From: Candidatus Galligastranaerophilus intestinavium
GTDB taxonomy: Bacteria > Cyanobacteriota > Vampirovibrionia > Gastranaerophilales > Gastranaerophilaceae
Direction of reading: 5' to 3'
NCBI GenBank assembly: GCA_018716625.1
Contig: DVJQ01000071.1
Coordinates: 1 to 39,025, forward strand
Length of the DNA stretch: 39,025 nt
The position numbers were made by a program, and so were the translations under genes. How positions within the stretch are numbered: the first letter of the stretch is position 1; every line of letters starts with the position of its first letter. Shown piece by piece: positions 16,556-24,345 of the stretch. The notes below the pieces were generated by a model that was not told the origin of the DNA, did not search any database, and saw only the letters and a list, made by a program, of their open reading frames with translations.

Positions 16556-17812
16556 CTAGGCTTTCCTTAACTGATTTGTGGCTATTATATCACAGTGGCA
16601 CTTTGTTATCAAATGGTGCATTTTTTCTTTTTTTGTCATAATGTAGCGTTCGTTAAATTTGTTTATATCAGGCTCAATTGATACTCTTTCTTCAATCTCT
16701 ATTCCATAGCCTTTTAGTGCGACAATTTTTGTCGGGTTGTTTGTTATCAGTTTAATTTTCTTGTAACCTAAATCGTAAAGGATTTGTGCTCCGACGCCGT
16801 AGTTGCGCAGGTCGCTTTTAAAGCCGAGTGAAATGTTTGCTTCAATTGTGTCTTGCCCTTTATCTTGCAGGGCATACGCCTTGAGTTTATTTATCAGCCC
16901 TATTCCGCGGCCTTCGTGGTCTAAAATATATACAAGCGCCCCTTTGCCGTATTCGTTAATCATAGTAAGTGACGAGTGCAGTTGCTGGTTGCAGTCGCAT
17001 TTTAAACTGTGAAAAACATCGCCCGTCAGGCAGCATGAGTGGACTCTTACAAGCGGAATTTTGTCCGTACCGTCGTCTTTTACAAGTGCAACATGTTCTT
17101 TTTGGGTTAGTTCGTCAATATAGCCGTAAATTTCAAATTCTCCAAAAAGTGTCGGCAGAGATGTTTTTATCTCTCTTTTTACAAATCTTTCTTCTTTGAG
17201 TCTGTATTCAATTAACTGCGCAACCGTTATAAATTTTAAATTGTGTTCTTTTGCAAACTCTACAAGGTCATCACGACGAGCCATTGTGCCGTCCTCTTTC
17301 ATTATTTCGCACATAACGGACGCTTCATCAAGTCCTGCAAGGCGTGCCAAATCAACCCCTGCTTCTGTGTGTCCGGTGCGTTTTAAAACTCCGCCCTCCC
17401 TTGCTATTATCGGGAAAATATGCCCTGGGCGCCTTAAATCTTCAGGTTTTGAGTTTTTATCAAGTATTACTTTTATTGTTTTTGCTCTGTCAAAAGCGCT
17501 AATTCCTGTTGTAACGCCATATTTAGGGTCGGCATCAACACTTTGGGTAAAATTTGTTCCTTTAACATCCGTATTGTGCTCCACCATTGGATTAATGCCG
17601 ACTTTTTGTGCAAGTTTTTCTGTCAGAGCAAGGCAAATAAGCCCTCTGCATTTTTTTGCCATAAAATTTATTACGTCAGGAGTTACAAAAGATGCCGGAA
17701 AAAGCAGGTCGCCTTCGTTTTCTCTGCTCTCGTCATCTGCAACAATGACACCTTTGCCGTTTTTAAAATCTAAAATAGCTTCCTCAACAGTATTAAAAAT
17801 TATTTTATTCAT
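16556..17812 (-). CDS. ribBA: bifunctional DHBP synthase / GTP cyclohydrolase II
   Basis: Makes both precursors of riboflavin. The N-terminal RibB domain (1 to about 205) converts ribulose 5-phosphate to 3,4-dihydroxy-2-butanone 4-phosphate and shows DDESRENEGD (27-36) and RTGHTEAGVDLARLAGL. The C-terminal RibA domain (about 206-400) opens GTP and carries the zinc cysteines in CCLTGDVFHSLKCDC, DHEGRGIGL and NNPTK. The 418-residue length is typical. AAGGGAT precedes the ATG. It follows ribE after 11 bases; ribD and ribH are not in the window. Confidence 0.96.
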   Translation of the reverse strand: MNKIIFNTVEEAILDFKNGKGVIVADDESRENEGDLLFPASFVTPDVINFMAKKCRGLICLALTEKLAQKVGINPMVEHNTDVKGTNFTQSVDADPKYGVTTGISAFDRAKTIKVILDKNSKPEDLRRPGHIFPIIAREGGVLKRTGHTEAGVDLARLAGLDEASVMCEIMKEDGTMARRDDLVEFAKEHNLKFITVAQLIEYRLKEERFVKREIKTSLPTLFGEFEIYGYIDELTQKEHVALVKDDGTDKIPLVRVHSCCLTGDVFHSLKCDCNQQLHSSLTMINEYGKGALVYILDHEGRGIGLINKLKAYALQDKGQDTIEANISLGFKSDLRNYGVGAQILYDLGYKKIKLITNNPTKIVALKGYGIEIEERVSIEPDINKFNERYIMTKKEKMHHLITKCHCDIIATNQLRKA

Positions 17813-17823
17813 AAATATCCCTT

Positions 17824-18453
17824 TTAAAAGCCGTTTTCTCTCAGAAACTCTAAGCTTATTTTTTCCTTTTTATTATCCTTTGCTGACAAAAATTTTTCAA
17901 CATATTTGGCAAACATATCATTTTCTATATTTACAAAATCCCCGCTTTTTAAAAACTTTAAATTTGTTTTTTCCAAAGTTTGCGGTATTATGCTTACACA
18001 AAAAGAATTTTTGCCGACTTTGCTTATGGTAAGGCTTATTCCGTTTAGTGCTACAGAGCCTTTTTCTATTATATATTTTGTGTCATATTCAATTTCAAAT
18101 ACTTTTGCTCCGCACTCCTCTTTTATCTCTTTTATTTTCCCAATACCGTCAATATGCCCCTGAACAATGTGCCCGTCAAGCCTTTGACCTAAAATCATTG
18201 CTCTTTCAAGGTTCACCTTATTGCCAATTTTTAAATAGTCCAAATTGGTTCTTCTCAGACTTTCTTTCATACAAAAAACGCTGAAAGTGTTTCTTGTGTT
18301 ACTTATAACAGACTGGCATGCCCCGTTTACTGCAACAGATTCTCCTATTTTCAGCTCCCAAGAAAAGTTGGCACCTAAAGTAAAAACTTTTGCGCCGTTT
18401 TTTTGTTCTATATTTACAATTTCGCCAATTTCTTCAATCAATCCGGTGAACAT
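17824..18453 (-). CDS. ribE: riboflavin synthase alpha chain
   Basis: Dismutates two 6,7-dimethyl-8-ribityllumazine molecules to riboflavin. The 209 residues contain two lumazine-binding repeats: the first starts with MFTGLIEEIGEI and the second follows GQRLDGHIVQGHIDGIG. The conserved MFTG start fixes the start codon at 18453. No Shine-Dalgarno precedes it; instead an extended -10 (TGCTATTAT) ends 6 bases before the ATG, so the transcript may begin at the start codon itself. No FMN riboswitch is found upstream. It heads the five-gene riboflavin-serine operon. Confidence 0.95.
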   Translation of the reverse strand: MFTGLIEEIGEIVNIEQKNGAKVFTLGANFSWELKIGESVAVNGACQSVISNTRNTFSVFCMKESLRRTNLDYLKIGNKVNLERAMILGQRLDGHIVQGHIDGIGKIKEIKEECGAKVFEIEYDTKYIIEKGSVALNGISLTISKVGKNSFCVSIIPQTLEKTNLKFLKSGDFVNIENDMFAKYVEKFLSAKDNKKEKISLEFLRENGF

Positions 18454-18459
18454 AATTAA

Positions 18460-18468
18460 ATAATAGCA
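18460..18468 (-). promoter_or_regulatory. extended -10 promoter of the ribE operon
   Basis: On the minus strand TGCTATTAT occupies 18468-18460, ending 6 bases before the ribE ATG. The -35 position falls in the upstream terminator stem (TCTGTG), so the extended TGC element would carry recognition. Transcription would start at or within a base of the ATG. Confidence 0.5.
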
Positions 18469-18470
18469 TG

Positions 18471-18514
18471 AAAAAATAAAAACACAGAGGGGGTTGTTTT
18501 GCTCTCTCTGTGTT
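18471..18514 (-). terminator. intrinsic terminator of the 60-codon gene
   Basis: AACACAGAG (18481-18489) pairs perfectly with CTCTGTGTT (18506-18514), with extra G-T/G-C pairs inside. On the minus strand the stem is followed by T5-A-T6. It closes the small gene ending at 18539 and directly precedes the ribE promoter. Confidence 0.88.
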
Positions 18515-18538
18515 ATTAGGGTGTTGTTAGTGCTTCAT

Positions 18539-18721
18539 TTAGGCCAATACATCAAGTTTTTGCCCGTTGACGCTCAGTTCGCGTCCTCCGCAGCAATTAA
18601 TGTTAAGTTTTTCACCTTTTTCAAAACGGTTCATGGCACTTTGATATTTTTGACCTGCGCCGAATGTAACGGGTTTTGAGCATTGTGTTCTTGAGGCAAT
18701 TGCCTGAATTGGTTTTATCAT
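18539..18721 (-). CDS. 60-residue small protein, unknown
   Basis: No family is recognised. The ATG at 18721 has a well-placed GGGGAAGGG ribosome site; a TTG-started reading from 18769 lacks one and would begin about 3 bases after the predicted transcription start. The protein begins MIKPIQAIASRTQCSKPVTFGAG, has a basic polar middle (QKYQSAMNRFEKGEK) and ends with NCCGGRELSVNGQKLDVLA; it has three Cys (14, 43, 44). No membrane segment is visible. The gene has a nearly ideal promoter and terminator and stands alone, so it is probably well expressed. The VTFGAG stretch loosely recalls the F-x-G motif near the N terminus of the two small proteins at 11501-12727. Confidence 0.7.
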   Translation of the reverse strand: MIKPIQAIASRTQCSKPVTFGAGQKYQSAMNRFEKGEKLNINCCGGRELSVNGQKLDVLA

Positions 18722-18778
18722 TTTTGCCCTTCCCCAGCCTTGTTTGTAACTTCGGCTGTATTTGTTCAACGGACTTTA

Positions 18779-18807
18779 ATTTTATATCTGTAGTAATTTC
18801 ATGTCAA
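18779..18807 (-). promoter_or_regulatory. sigma-70-type promoter of the 60-codon gene
   Basis: On the minus strand a perfect TTGACA -35 (18807-18802) is followed after 17 bases by TAAAAT (18784-18779). Transcription would start near 18772, giving a leader of about 50 bases that can fold CAGCC with GGCTG just before the ribosome site. Confidence 0.75.
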
Positions 18808-18852
18808 TACTATTTTTTAAAAATTTAATATCATCTTTATATTTTTTTGTAT

Positions 18853-18858
18853 TATAAT
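18853..18858 (+). promoter_or_regulatory. -10 box of der
   Basis: A perfect TATAAT lies 7 bases before the der ATG at 18866. No clear -35 is seen at the usual distance. If used, the transcript would begin at or next to the start codon; only a weak CAGG precedes the ATG. Confidence 0.4.
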
Positions 18859-18865
18859 CAGGTTT

Positions 18866-20182
18866 ATGAAAGATAAAATTATTGCAATTGTAGGTCGTCC
18901 GAATGTTGGCAAATCGACACTTGTCAACAGAATTGTCGGTGCAAGAAAATCTATTGTGGATGATATGCCGGGCGTTACTCGCGATAGAATTTATTTTGAC
19001 GCAACTTGGCAGGGTAGGGACTTTGTAATTATTGATACGGGCGGGATTATAACCGATGATGACGACGAGTTTGTGAATAATATACTATCGCAAGCCAAGT
19101 TGGCTGTTGATGAGGCTGATACAATTATTTTTCTCGTTGATGCAAAAAGCGGTTTAAGCCCTTATGATTATGATATTGCAAATATTTTAAGAAAGTCAAA
19201 AAAAGAAATTTTACTTGTTGCAAATAAAGTTGATTCAAATTTGCAAAAAGATGATTTAAGCGAGTTTTACGAGCTTGGTTTTGGTGCGGCTCATCCGCTT
19301 AGTGCTCTGCATGGTTGCGGAGGTGTCGGAGATTTGCTTGACATAATAGTAAAAGACATTGAGCCCAAAAAAAATCCTGAAGATGAGCAGGAAGTTATAA
19401 AAATTGCAATAGTCGGCAAGCCTAATGCAGGCAAAAGCTCAATATTAAACAATCTTTTAAATGAGCAACGTGCAATTGTAAGCGACGTTTCAGGTACTAC
19501 GCGCGACAGTATAAATTCTCGTATTACTTATCAAAATCAAGAGTATATATTAGTTGATACGGCAGGAATAAGAAAAAAATCAAAAGTGGACTATGGCGTT
19601 GAGGCTTTTGCGGTTGACAGAGCAATTAGAGCTATAAGGGAGGCTGATGTTGCACTTTTGGTTATAGATTGTGTAGAAGGTCTTACCGATCAAGACAAAA
19701 AAATTGCTCAAATAGCGCAAGAGGCAGGCTGTGGTTTAATTTTAGCGTTTAACAAGTGGGATTTGAAAAAAGGTGTTCAAACTCATTTGTATGAAAAAGA
19801 CGTTGACTCTGACGCTCCTTTTTTAAACTTTGCAAAAAAACTTTTTGTGAGTGCAAAAACAGGGCAAAGGCTTAACCAGATTTTTGATACCGCGCGCGAA
19901 GTTGCCTTTGAGCGGGCAAAAAGAATTTCGACAGGTTTGTTAAATAAGGTTGTAAACGAAGCTTTTGCACTTAATCCGCCCGTTGCAATTAAAGGTAAAA
20001 TGTTAAGGGTTTATTATACAACGCAACCGAAAACCAAACCGCCGACTTTTGTTTTGTTTATAAATAATAAGGATTTGGTTAAAGATTCGTATAAAAGATA
20101 TTTGCTGAAAAAACTGCGCGACGCGTTTGGTTTCTTTGGCACTCCGATAAGAATTTCTTTTAGAGAAAAGGGGGAGAAGTAG
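18866..20182 (+). CDS. der: ribosome assembly GTPase Der (EngA)
   Basis: Essential GTPase for 50S subunit assembly. The 438 residues have the diagnostic tandem G domains: first GRPNVGKST (9-17 region), PGVTRDR and NKVD; second GKPNAGKSS (about 188-196), SGTTRDS, DTAGIR and NKWD; then the C-terminal KH-like domain (about 350-435). The length is normal. It is the first gene of a plus-strand block and is followed after 3 bases by plsY. A TATAAT box lies 7 bases before the ATG, with no strong Shine-Dalgarno. Confidence 0.97.
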   Translation: MKDKIIAIVGRPNVGKSTLVNRIVGARKSIVDDMPGVTRDRIYFDATWQGRDFVIIDTGGIITDDDDEFVNNILSQAKLAVDEADTIIFLVDAKSGLSPYDYDIANILRKSKKEILLVANKVDSNLQKDDLSEFYELGFGAAHPLSALHGCGGVGDLLDIIVKDIEPKKNPEDEQEVIKIAIVGKPNAGKSSILNNLLNEQRAIVSDVSGTTRDSINSRITYQNQEYILVDTAGIRKKSKVDYGVEAFAVDRAIRAIREADVALLVIDCVEGLTDQDKKIAQIAQEAGCGLILAFNKWDLKKGVQTHLYEKDVDSDAPFLNFAKKLFVSAKTGQRLNQIFDTAREVAFERAKRISTGLLNKVVNEAFALNPPVAIKGKMLRVYYTTQPKTKPPTFVLFINNKDLVKDSYKRYLLKKLRDAFGFFGTPIRISFREKGEK

Positions 20183-20185
20183 CGC

Positions 20186-20839
20186 ATGGAGTTTTTGTTA
20201 AACAGTTTTTTGTCATTTTATTCGATGGAATCTCTTAAATTTTTGGCAGGATTTTGCATTATTGCTTATTTAATAGGCTCAATTCCGACAGGCTATATTA
20301 TTGTAAAATTAAAAACAGGCAAAGATATAAGGCAAGTTGGCTCAGGTTCGACGGGGGCAACAAATGTAAAAAGGGTGCTCGGTAAAAAATGGTTTTTTAT
20401 TGTAATGCTGCTTGATGCAATAAAAGGCGCACTGCCTGTTGTGCTGGCAAAGATGTCGCTTAAAGCAGGATTGCTGCTTGATCCATACGGAATTTATGCT
20501 GTCGCATGTGCAATTTTTGTAATTATAGGACATTCAAAACCCGTATTTTTAAATTTCCGAGGTGGAAAGTCCGTAGCCTCGGGCGTTGGGACGATTTTAG
20601 CACTTTCACCTCTTGCAGGACTTGCTATAGCGCTTATTTGGGGTGTGATTACATATGTAAGCAAATATGTTTCGCTTGGCTCAATTGTGGCTCTTGTTTT
20701 CTCGCCGTTTATTATGTATTTTCTCTCGGCTCCGATTGCATATGTTCTATATTGTGCTATTGCTGCAATCTACATTGTTTATCTGCACAGGGAAAATATA
20801 AAAAGGCTGCTTGCGGGGAATGAAAATAAAGTCAGATAA
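20186..20839 (+). CDS. plsY: glycerol-3-phosphate acyltransferase PlsY
   Basis: Inner-membrane enzyme that acylates glycerol 3-phosphate from acyl-phosphate, the first step of phospholipid synthesis. The 217 residues have about five membrane helices and the three PlsY motifs: GSGSTGATN (52-60), a GHSKPVFLNFRGGKSVA segment, and YVLYCAIAAIYIVYLHRENIKRL at the end. GGGGGAG precedes the ATG. The N terminus is about 14 residues longer than usual; the internal Met14 is an alternative start. It is 3 bases from der, a common pairing, and 154 bases from rpsE. Confidence 0.95.
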   Translation: MEFLLNSFLSFYSMESLKFLAGFCIIAYLIGSIPTGYIIVKLKTGKDIRQVGSGSTGATNVKRVLGKKWFFIVMLLDAIKGALPVVLAKMSLKAGLLLDPYGIYAVACAIFVIIGHSKPVFLNFRGGKSVASGVGTILALSPLAGLAIALIWGVITYVSKYVSLGSIVALVFSPFIMYFLSAPIAYVLYCAIAAIYIVYLHRENIKRLLAGNENKVR

Positions 20840-20840
20840 C

Positions 20841-20868
20841 TTGCAAAAAAAATATGAGCATGTATTAT
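20841..20868 (+). promoter_or_regulatory. promoter of rpsE-rpmD-rplO-secY-adk-map
   Basis: TTGCAA (20841-20846) and TATTAT (20863-20868) are spaced by 16 bases. Transcription would start near 20875, leaving a leader of about 118 bases before the GTG start of rpsE. Confidence 0.5.
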
Positions 20869-20874
20869 TATATA

Positions 20875-20993
20875 TGTCAGAAAAATTCCCGACATCTCCA
20901 ATAGCGTAAATAGCCCTTATAAGGTCTGTTTTGCTGTTTTATTTTTTTGGGAAACAATAAGGTAATAATAATACAATTTGAAAGGTATAAAAC
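20875..20993 (+). promoter_or_regulatory. untranslated leader of rpsE
   Basis: This leader has two small self-complementary elements: ATGTC/GACAT (20874-20895 region) and a perfect palindrome CCTTATAAGG at 20915-20924, then a U-rich stretch. AAAGG at 20981-20985 sits 8 bases before the GTG start. A ribosomal-protein autoregulatory site is possible but no known leader class was recognised. Confidence 0.3.
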
Positions 20994-21650
20994 GTGGAAG
21001 AAAAAGAAACAATCCAAAACGAAGCAGTTGAAGAAGTTGTTGAAACCGTTGAAGCGGAAGTAGAAACAGACGCTGCTGCACAGGAAAAAGAAACAGAAGT
21101 TGAAGTTCAACAACTAAAACCTCAAAGAAGAGGTCAAAGAAGAAGAAAAATCGAAACAGTTGAACCTGTTGAGTCTGAATGGAAAGAACAAGTTGTTCAA
21201 ATTCGTCGTGTAACAAAGGTTGTTAAAGGCGGTAAAAAACTCAGCTTTAGAGCAATTGTTATCGTTGGCAACAAAAAAGGCCAAGTAGGTATGGGTGTTG
21301 CAAAAGCGGCAGAAGTTATTATTGCGATTCAAAAAGCGGTGGCTGATGCAAGAAAAAATCTTATCAGTGTTCCGATTTTCAAAACTACAATACCTCATAT
21401 GGTTACAGGTCGCTCAGGTGCGGGCTCGGTTGTACTTAAACCGGCTTCACAAGGTACCGGTGTAATCGCAGGTGGCGCTGTTCGTGCAGTGCTTGAATTA
21501 TCAGGTATCGAGAACATATTATCAAAATCTTTAGGTTCTAAATCTCCGCTTAATGCGGCAAATGCCACTTTGGAAGCTTTAAAGAGCCTAAGAACATTCT
21601 CCGATGTTGCTCGTGCTCGCGGAATTGATATGAAAAAAATGTTAGGTTAG
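20994..21650 (+). CDS. rpsE: 30S ribosomal protein S5 with acidic N-terminal extension
   Basis: S5 (uS5) of the small ribosomal subunit, important for decoding accuracy. The S5 core begins near residue 63 ([19 protein letters not shown]) and contains the expected [14 protein letters not shown] and [19 protein letters not shown] stretches through to the C terminus MLG. The first ~60 residues are additional: a Glu/Val-rich acidic segment followed by a basic patch QRRGQRRRK. The protein (218) is about 50 residues longer than E. coli S5 (167). Translation starts at GTG, supported by AAAGG 8 bases upstream. It is the first gene of a truncated spc operon; rplR is not upstream. Confidence 0.96.
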   Translation: MEEKETIQNEAVEEVVETVEAEVETDAAAQEKETEVEVQQLKPQRRGQRRRKIETVEPVESEWKEQVVQIRRVTKVVKGGKKLSFRAIVIVGNKKGQVGMGVAKAAEVIIAIQKAVADARKNLISVPIFKTTIPHMVTGRSGAGSVVLKPASQGTGVIAGGAVRAVLELSGIENILSKSLGSKSPLNAANATLEALKSLRTFSDVARARGIDMKKMLG

Positions 21651-21664
21651 GAAGCAGGTAACAA

Positions 21665-21853
21665 ATGGCTAAAAAAGAAGAAAAAGTTAAAATAAAATTA
21701 GTAAAAAGTACTATTGGTGCACCTGAAAAACATGTTAAAATTGTACGTGCGCTAGGTTTAACAAAAACAAATCAAATTGTTGAACATTTACCTTCAGCTA
21801 CAATTATGGGCATGGTAAATAAAGTTCCTCACTTGGTACAGGTAGTAGAATAG
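21665..21853 (+). CDS. rpmD: 50S ribosomal protein L30
   Basis: L30 (uL30) of the large subunit. The 62 residues show KIKLVKSTIGAPEKHVKIVRALGL and the C-terminal HLPSATIMGMVNKVPHLVQV typical of bacterial L30. It lies 14 bases after rpsE with GGAAGCAG upstream and 17 bases before rplO, the standard spc order. Confidence 0.96.
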   Translation: MAKKEEKVKIKLVKSTIGAPEKHVKIVRALGLTKTNQIVEHLPSATIMGMVNKVPHLVQVVE

Positions 21854-21870
21854 AAAGTAAAGGTATATAA

Positions 21871-22314
21871 ATGATAACATTGGAAGATTTAAAACCGGCA
21901 GAAGGTTCGGTATCAAAATCTAAAAGAGTTGGCAGAGGTCGTTCTTCAGGTCATGGTAAAACTTCATGCCGCGGCCACAACGGCGAAGGTCAAAGATCAG
22001 GCAGAAGCGCAAAACGCGGTTTTGAAGGCGGACAAATGCCGTCATACCGTCAAATGCCGAAATTAAAAGGCTTTAAAAACAGATTTGCTCTTAAAGCTGC
22101 TGAAATTAACGTTAGTGACTTAAATGGTTTTGATGTTGACAGTATCGATTTAACTTATTTGATTGAAAATAAAAAAGCTCACCCGTCTTGCGTTGTTTTG
22201 CGTGTTTTAGGCAACGGTGAACTTAATAAGGCTGTAAATATCAAGGCTACTTATGTTACACCATCAGCAAAAGAAAAAATTGAAAAAGCAGGCGGAAAGG
22301 TTGAATTAGTTTAA
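21871..22314 (+). CDS. rplO: 50S ribosomal protein L15
   Basis: L15 (uL15) of the large subunit. It has the Gly/Arg-rich N terminus (KRVGRGRSSGHGKTSCRGHNGEG region) that threads into rRNA and the C-terminal globular fold. The 147-residue length is standard. Its TAA stop shares one base with the secY ATG (TAATG), suggesting coupled translation. Confidence 0.96.
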   Translation: MITLEDLKPAEGSVSKSKRVGRGRSSGHGKTSCRGHNGEGQRSGRSAKRGFEGGQMPSYRQMPKLKGFKNRFALKAAEINVSDLNGFDVDSIDLTYLIENKKAHPSCVVLRVLGNGELNKAVNIKATYVTPSAKEKIEKAGGKVELV

Positions 22315-23654
22315 TGCAACAACAAGTAAACAGCCAGCAAATGCTGGAGAGTTTAATGTCAAATTTAAGAGCAAGCGGGCTAAAGCAAAAGCTTATTTTT
22401 ACTTTTGCGATTATCGCGCTGTTTAGATTTGGCGCTCAGTTACCGATTTATGGAATTAACAATGAAGTTTTTCAGGCCATGGCGGCAGGAAATAACATGA
22501 TAGGATTTTTAGACCTGTTTTCAGGCGGTGCTTTGGGTAAAGTTTCAATCTTTGCCCTCGGCATAGGTCCTTACATTACTGCATCAATCATAATGCAGCT
22601 TTTAGCCGTAATTATACCCTATCTTGAAAAACTTCAAAAAGAGGAAGGTGAGGCAGGCAGGCGCAAAATACAACAGTTAACAAGGCAATTTACGGTTGTT
22701 CTTGCACTGTTTCAGTCTTTTGTTTTTGTTACTATACTTACTAAACTTCCAAATTCAATAGTGCATACTGTGAGTACACCACTGTTTTTTATCGGCTCTA
22801 TGGCTGCACTTACGGCAGGTTCTGTATTTGTAATGTGGCTTGCTGAGTTGATTACGGAAAAAGGTGTCGGTAACGGCGGTTCCTTGATTATCTTTATCGG
22901 TATTATATCGGGTATTCCTCTGTACGCTTCAAGAACTGCAACTCTTGTATCTCAAGATACTGCCTTGCAGCTTGGCTTGGTTGGTTTACTTGCAATATTT
23001 GTTGCTACTATAATTTTTATCATCGTATTTCAAGATGCGGTCAGAAAAGTTCCTATTGTCAGTGCCAGACGTCAGGTAGGTAACAAAGTTTATGGCGGCG
23101 CAAATACAAATATCCCGTTTAAATTAAACCCGGGCGGCGTTATGCCTATTATCTTTGCGGTGGCTATACTTTTGTTCCCCGCAACTATTTTGAGTTTTGT
23201 ACAGCAAATGAAGTTGCCTGAGGGCGTTGTAAGAAATGTATTGGAGCAAATGAGTTTGTTTTTAAGCCCGTCTTCAGTCAGCTACTATGTTATATATTTC
23301 CTTTTGATTGTGGCTTTGACTTTCTTTTATGCTTCAATTATTCCAAGCATGCAGCCTAAGGAAATTGCAAATAACCTTAAAAAGTACGGTTCAGCTATCC
23401 CCGGGGTTAAACCGGGTAAACCTACCGCTGATAAGTTGGATGAAATTTTGAGCAGAACAATATTTATTGGCGCAATTTCACTTGGCATAATTGCACTTAT
23501 TCCGACTATTGCAAGTAAAATTACAAATATTACAACCATGCAAGGGCTCGGCGCTACATCTCTTATCATCATGGTTGGTGTTGCGCTTGATTTTATAAAT
23601 CAAATCAAAACACACATGTTGGCAAAAAATTACGAAAGTTTTCTTCAGCAATAA
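22314..23654 (+). CDS. secY: preprotein translocase subunit SecY
   Basis: Channel subunit of the Sec translocon in the inner membrane. The 446 residues contain ten hydrophobic helices, the plug-region phrase FLDLFSGGALGKVSIFALGIGPYI (residues about 63-86), and the conserved cytoplasmic loop IIPSMQPKEIANNLKKYGSAIPG near 340-362. The start at 22314 overlaps the rplO stop; the internal ATG at 22341 is a possible alternative. secE and secG are not in the window. Expressed with the ribosomal genes. Confidence 0.97.
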   Translation: MQQQVNSQQMLESLMSNLRASGLKQKLIFTFAIIALFRFGAQLPIYGINNEVFQAMAAGNNMIGFLDLFSGGALGKVSIFALGIGPYITASIIMQLLAVIIPYLEKLQKEEGEAGRRKIQQLTRQFTVVLALFQSFVFVTILTKLPNSIVHTVSTPLFFIGSMAALTAGSVFVMWLAELITEKGVGNGGSLIIFIGIISGIPLYASRTATLVSQDTALQLGLVGLLAIFVATIIFIIVFQDAVRKVPIVSARRQVGNKVYGGANTNIPFKLNPGGVMPIIFAVAILLFPATILSFVQQMKLPEGVVRNVLEQMSLFLSPSSVSYYVIYFLLIVALTFFYASIIPSMQPKEIANNLKKYGSAIPGVKPGKPTADKLDEILSRTIFIGAISLGIIALIPTIASKITNITTMQGLGATSLIIMVGVALDFINQIKTHMLAKNYESFLQQ

Positions 23655-23667
23655 GGATAGATAGAAA

Positions 23668-24336
23668 ATGAAAAAAATATTTATATTTTTAGGCCCTCCG
23701 GGATGCGGTAAAGGTACTCAAACGGCAAGACTGTCGCAAAAGCTTGATATTCCTCATATTGATACAGGCTCGCTGTTGAGGAAAAATATCCAAGACAACA
23801 CACCTTTTGGCATTGAGGCTAAAAAATATATTGATAAAGGTTTGCTTGTACCCATTGAAGTGGTTCAAAGTGTAATAAAAGACAGAATTAAAAGGGATGA
23901 TTGCAAGGACGGCTTTATTCTTGACGGTTTTCCGCGCTCGGTTGAGCAGGCTGACGCACTAAAGGAAATTTTGTCCGAGGTTACAAGCTTTACCCTTAAG
24001 GATGATGCAATTGCGATTTATTTTGACATTGCAAATGATGTGTTAATTCAAAGGCTTGTAAACAGGCGCTCTTGTCCAAAGTGCGGTATGATATATAACC
24101 TTATAAGTTCTCCGCCAAAAATTATGAACTATTGTGATATTTGTGATACGCAGCTGGTTCAAAGAAAAGACGACAATGAACAGACCGCGAAGGCACGTTT
24201 TGAAACTTATGAGCGCGAAACAAAACCGCTGCTTGAATATTTTGAGAACGAAGGAATTCTTGAAGAAATCAACGCTGACGCGCCGATAAGCGATGTATGG
24301 CAAAGTCTTAAAGAAATTATAATTGATGAAGAGTAG
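23668..24336 (+). CDS. adk: adenylate kinase, zinc-LID type
   Basis: Interconverts ATP, ADP and AMP. It has the P-loop GPPGCGKGTQ (9-18), LDGFPRSVEQ for AMP/ATP binding, and a long LID domain (about 130-170) with four cysteines, Cys136, Cys139, Cys156 and Cys159, that should bind zinc structurally. The 222-residue length is typical. An AAGGATAG region precedes the ATG 13 bases after secY. The order secY-adk-map is conserved in many bacteria. Confidence 0.96.
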   Translation: MKKIFIFLGPPGCGKGTQTARLSQKLDIPHIDTGSLLRKNIQDNTPFGIEAKKYIDKGLLVPIEVVQSVIKDRIKRDDCKDGFILDGFPRSVEQADALKEILSEVTSFTLKDDAIAIYFDIANDVLIQRLVNRRSCPKCGMIYNLISSPPKIMNYCDICDTQLVQRKDDNEQTAKARFETYERETKPLLEYFENEGILEEINADAPISDVWQSLKEIIIDEE

Positions 24337-24345
24337 GGAATAAAA

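Noticed and set aside
17196-18032. 278-residue plus-strand ORF
   Set aside because: It lies antisense across ribBA and ribE, which are clearly conserved on the minus strand, and has no recognisable protein features.
18454-18538. FMN riboswitch before ribE
   Set aside because: The conserved FMN-aptamer pieces are absent; the region is the terminator of the 60-codon gene plus an extended -10 box that leaves almost no leader.
18722-18769. Longer TTG-started version of the 60-residue protein
   Set aside because: The TTG lies about 3 bases from the predicted transcription start with no ribosome site, while the ATG at 18721 has a strong one.
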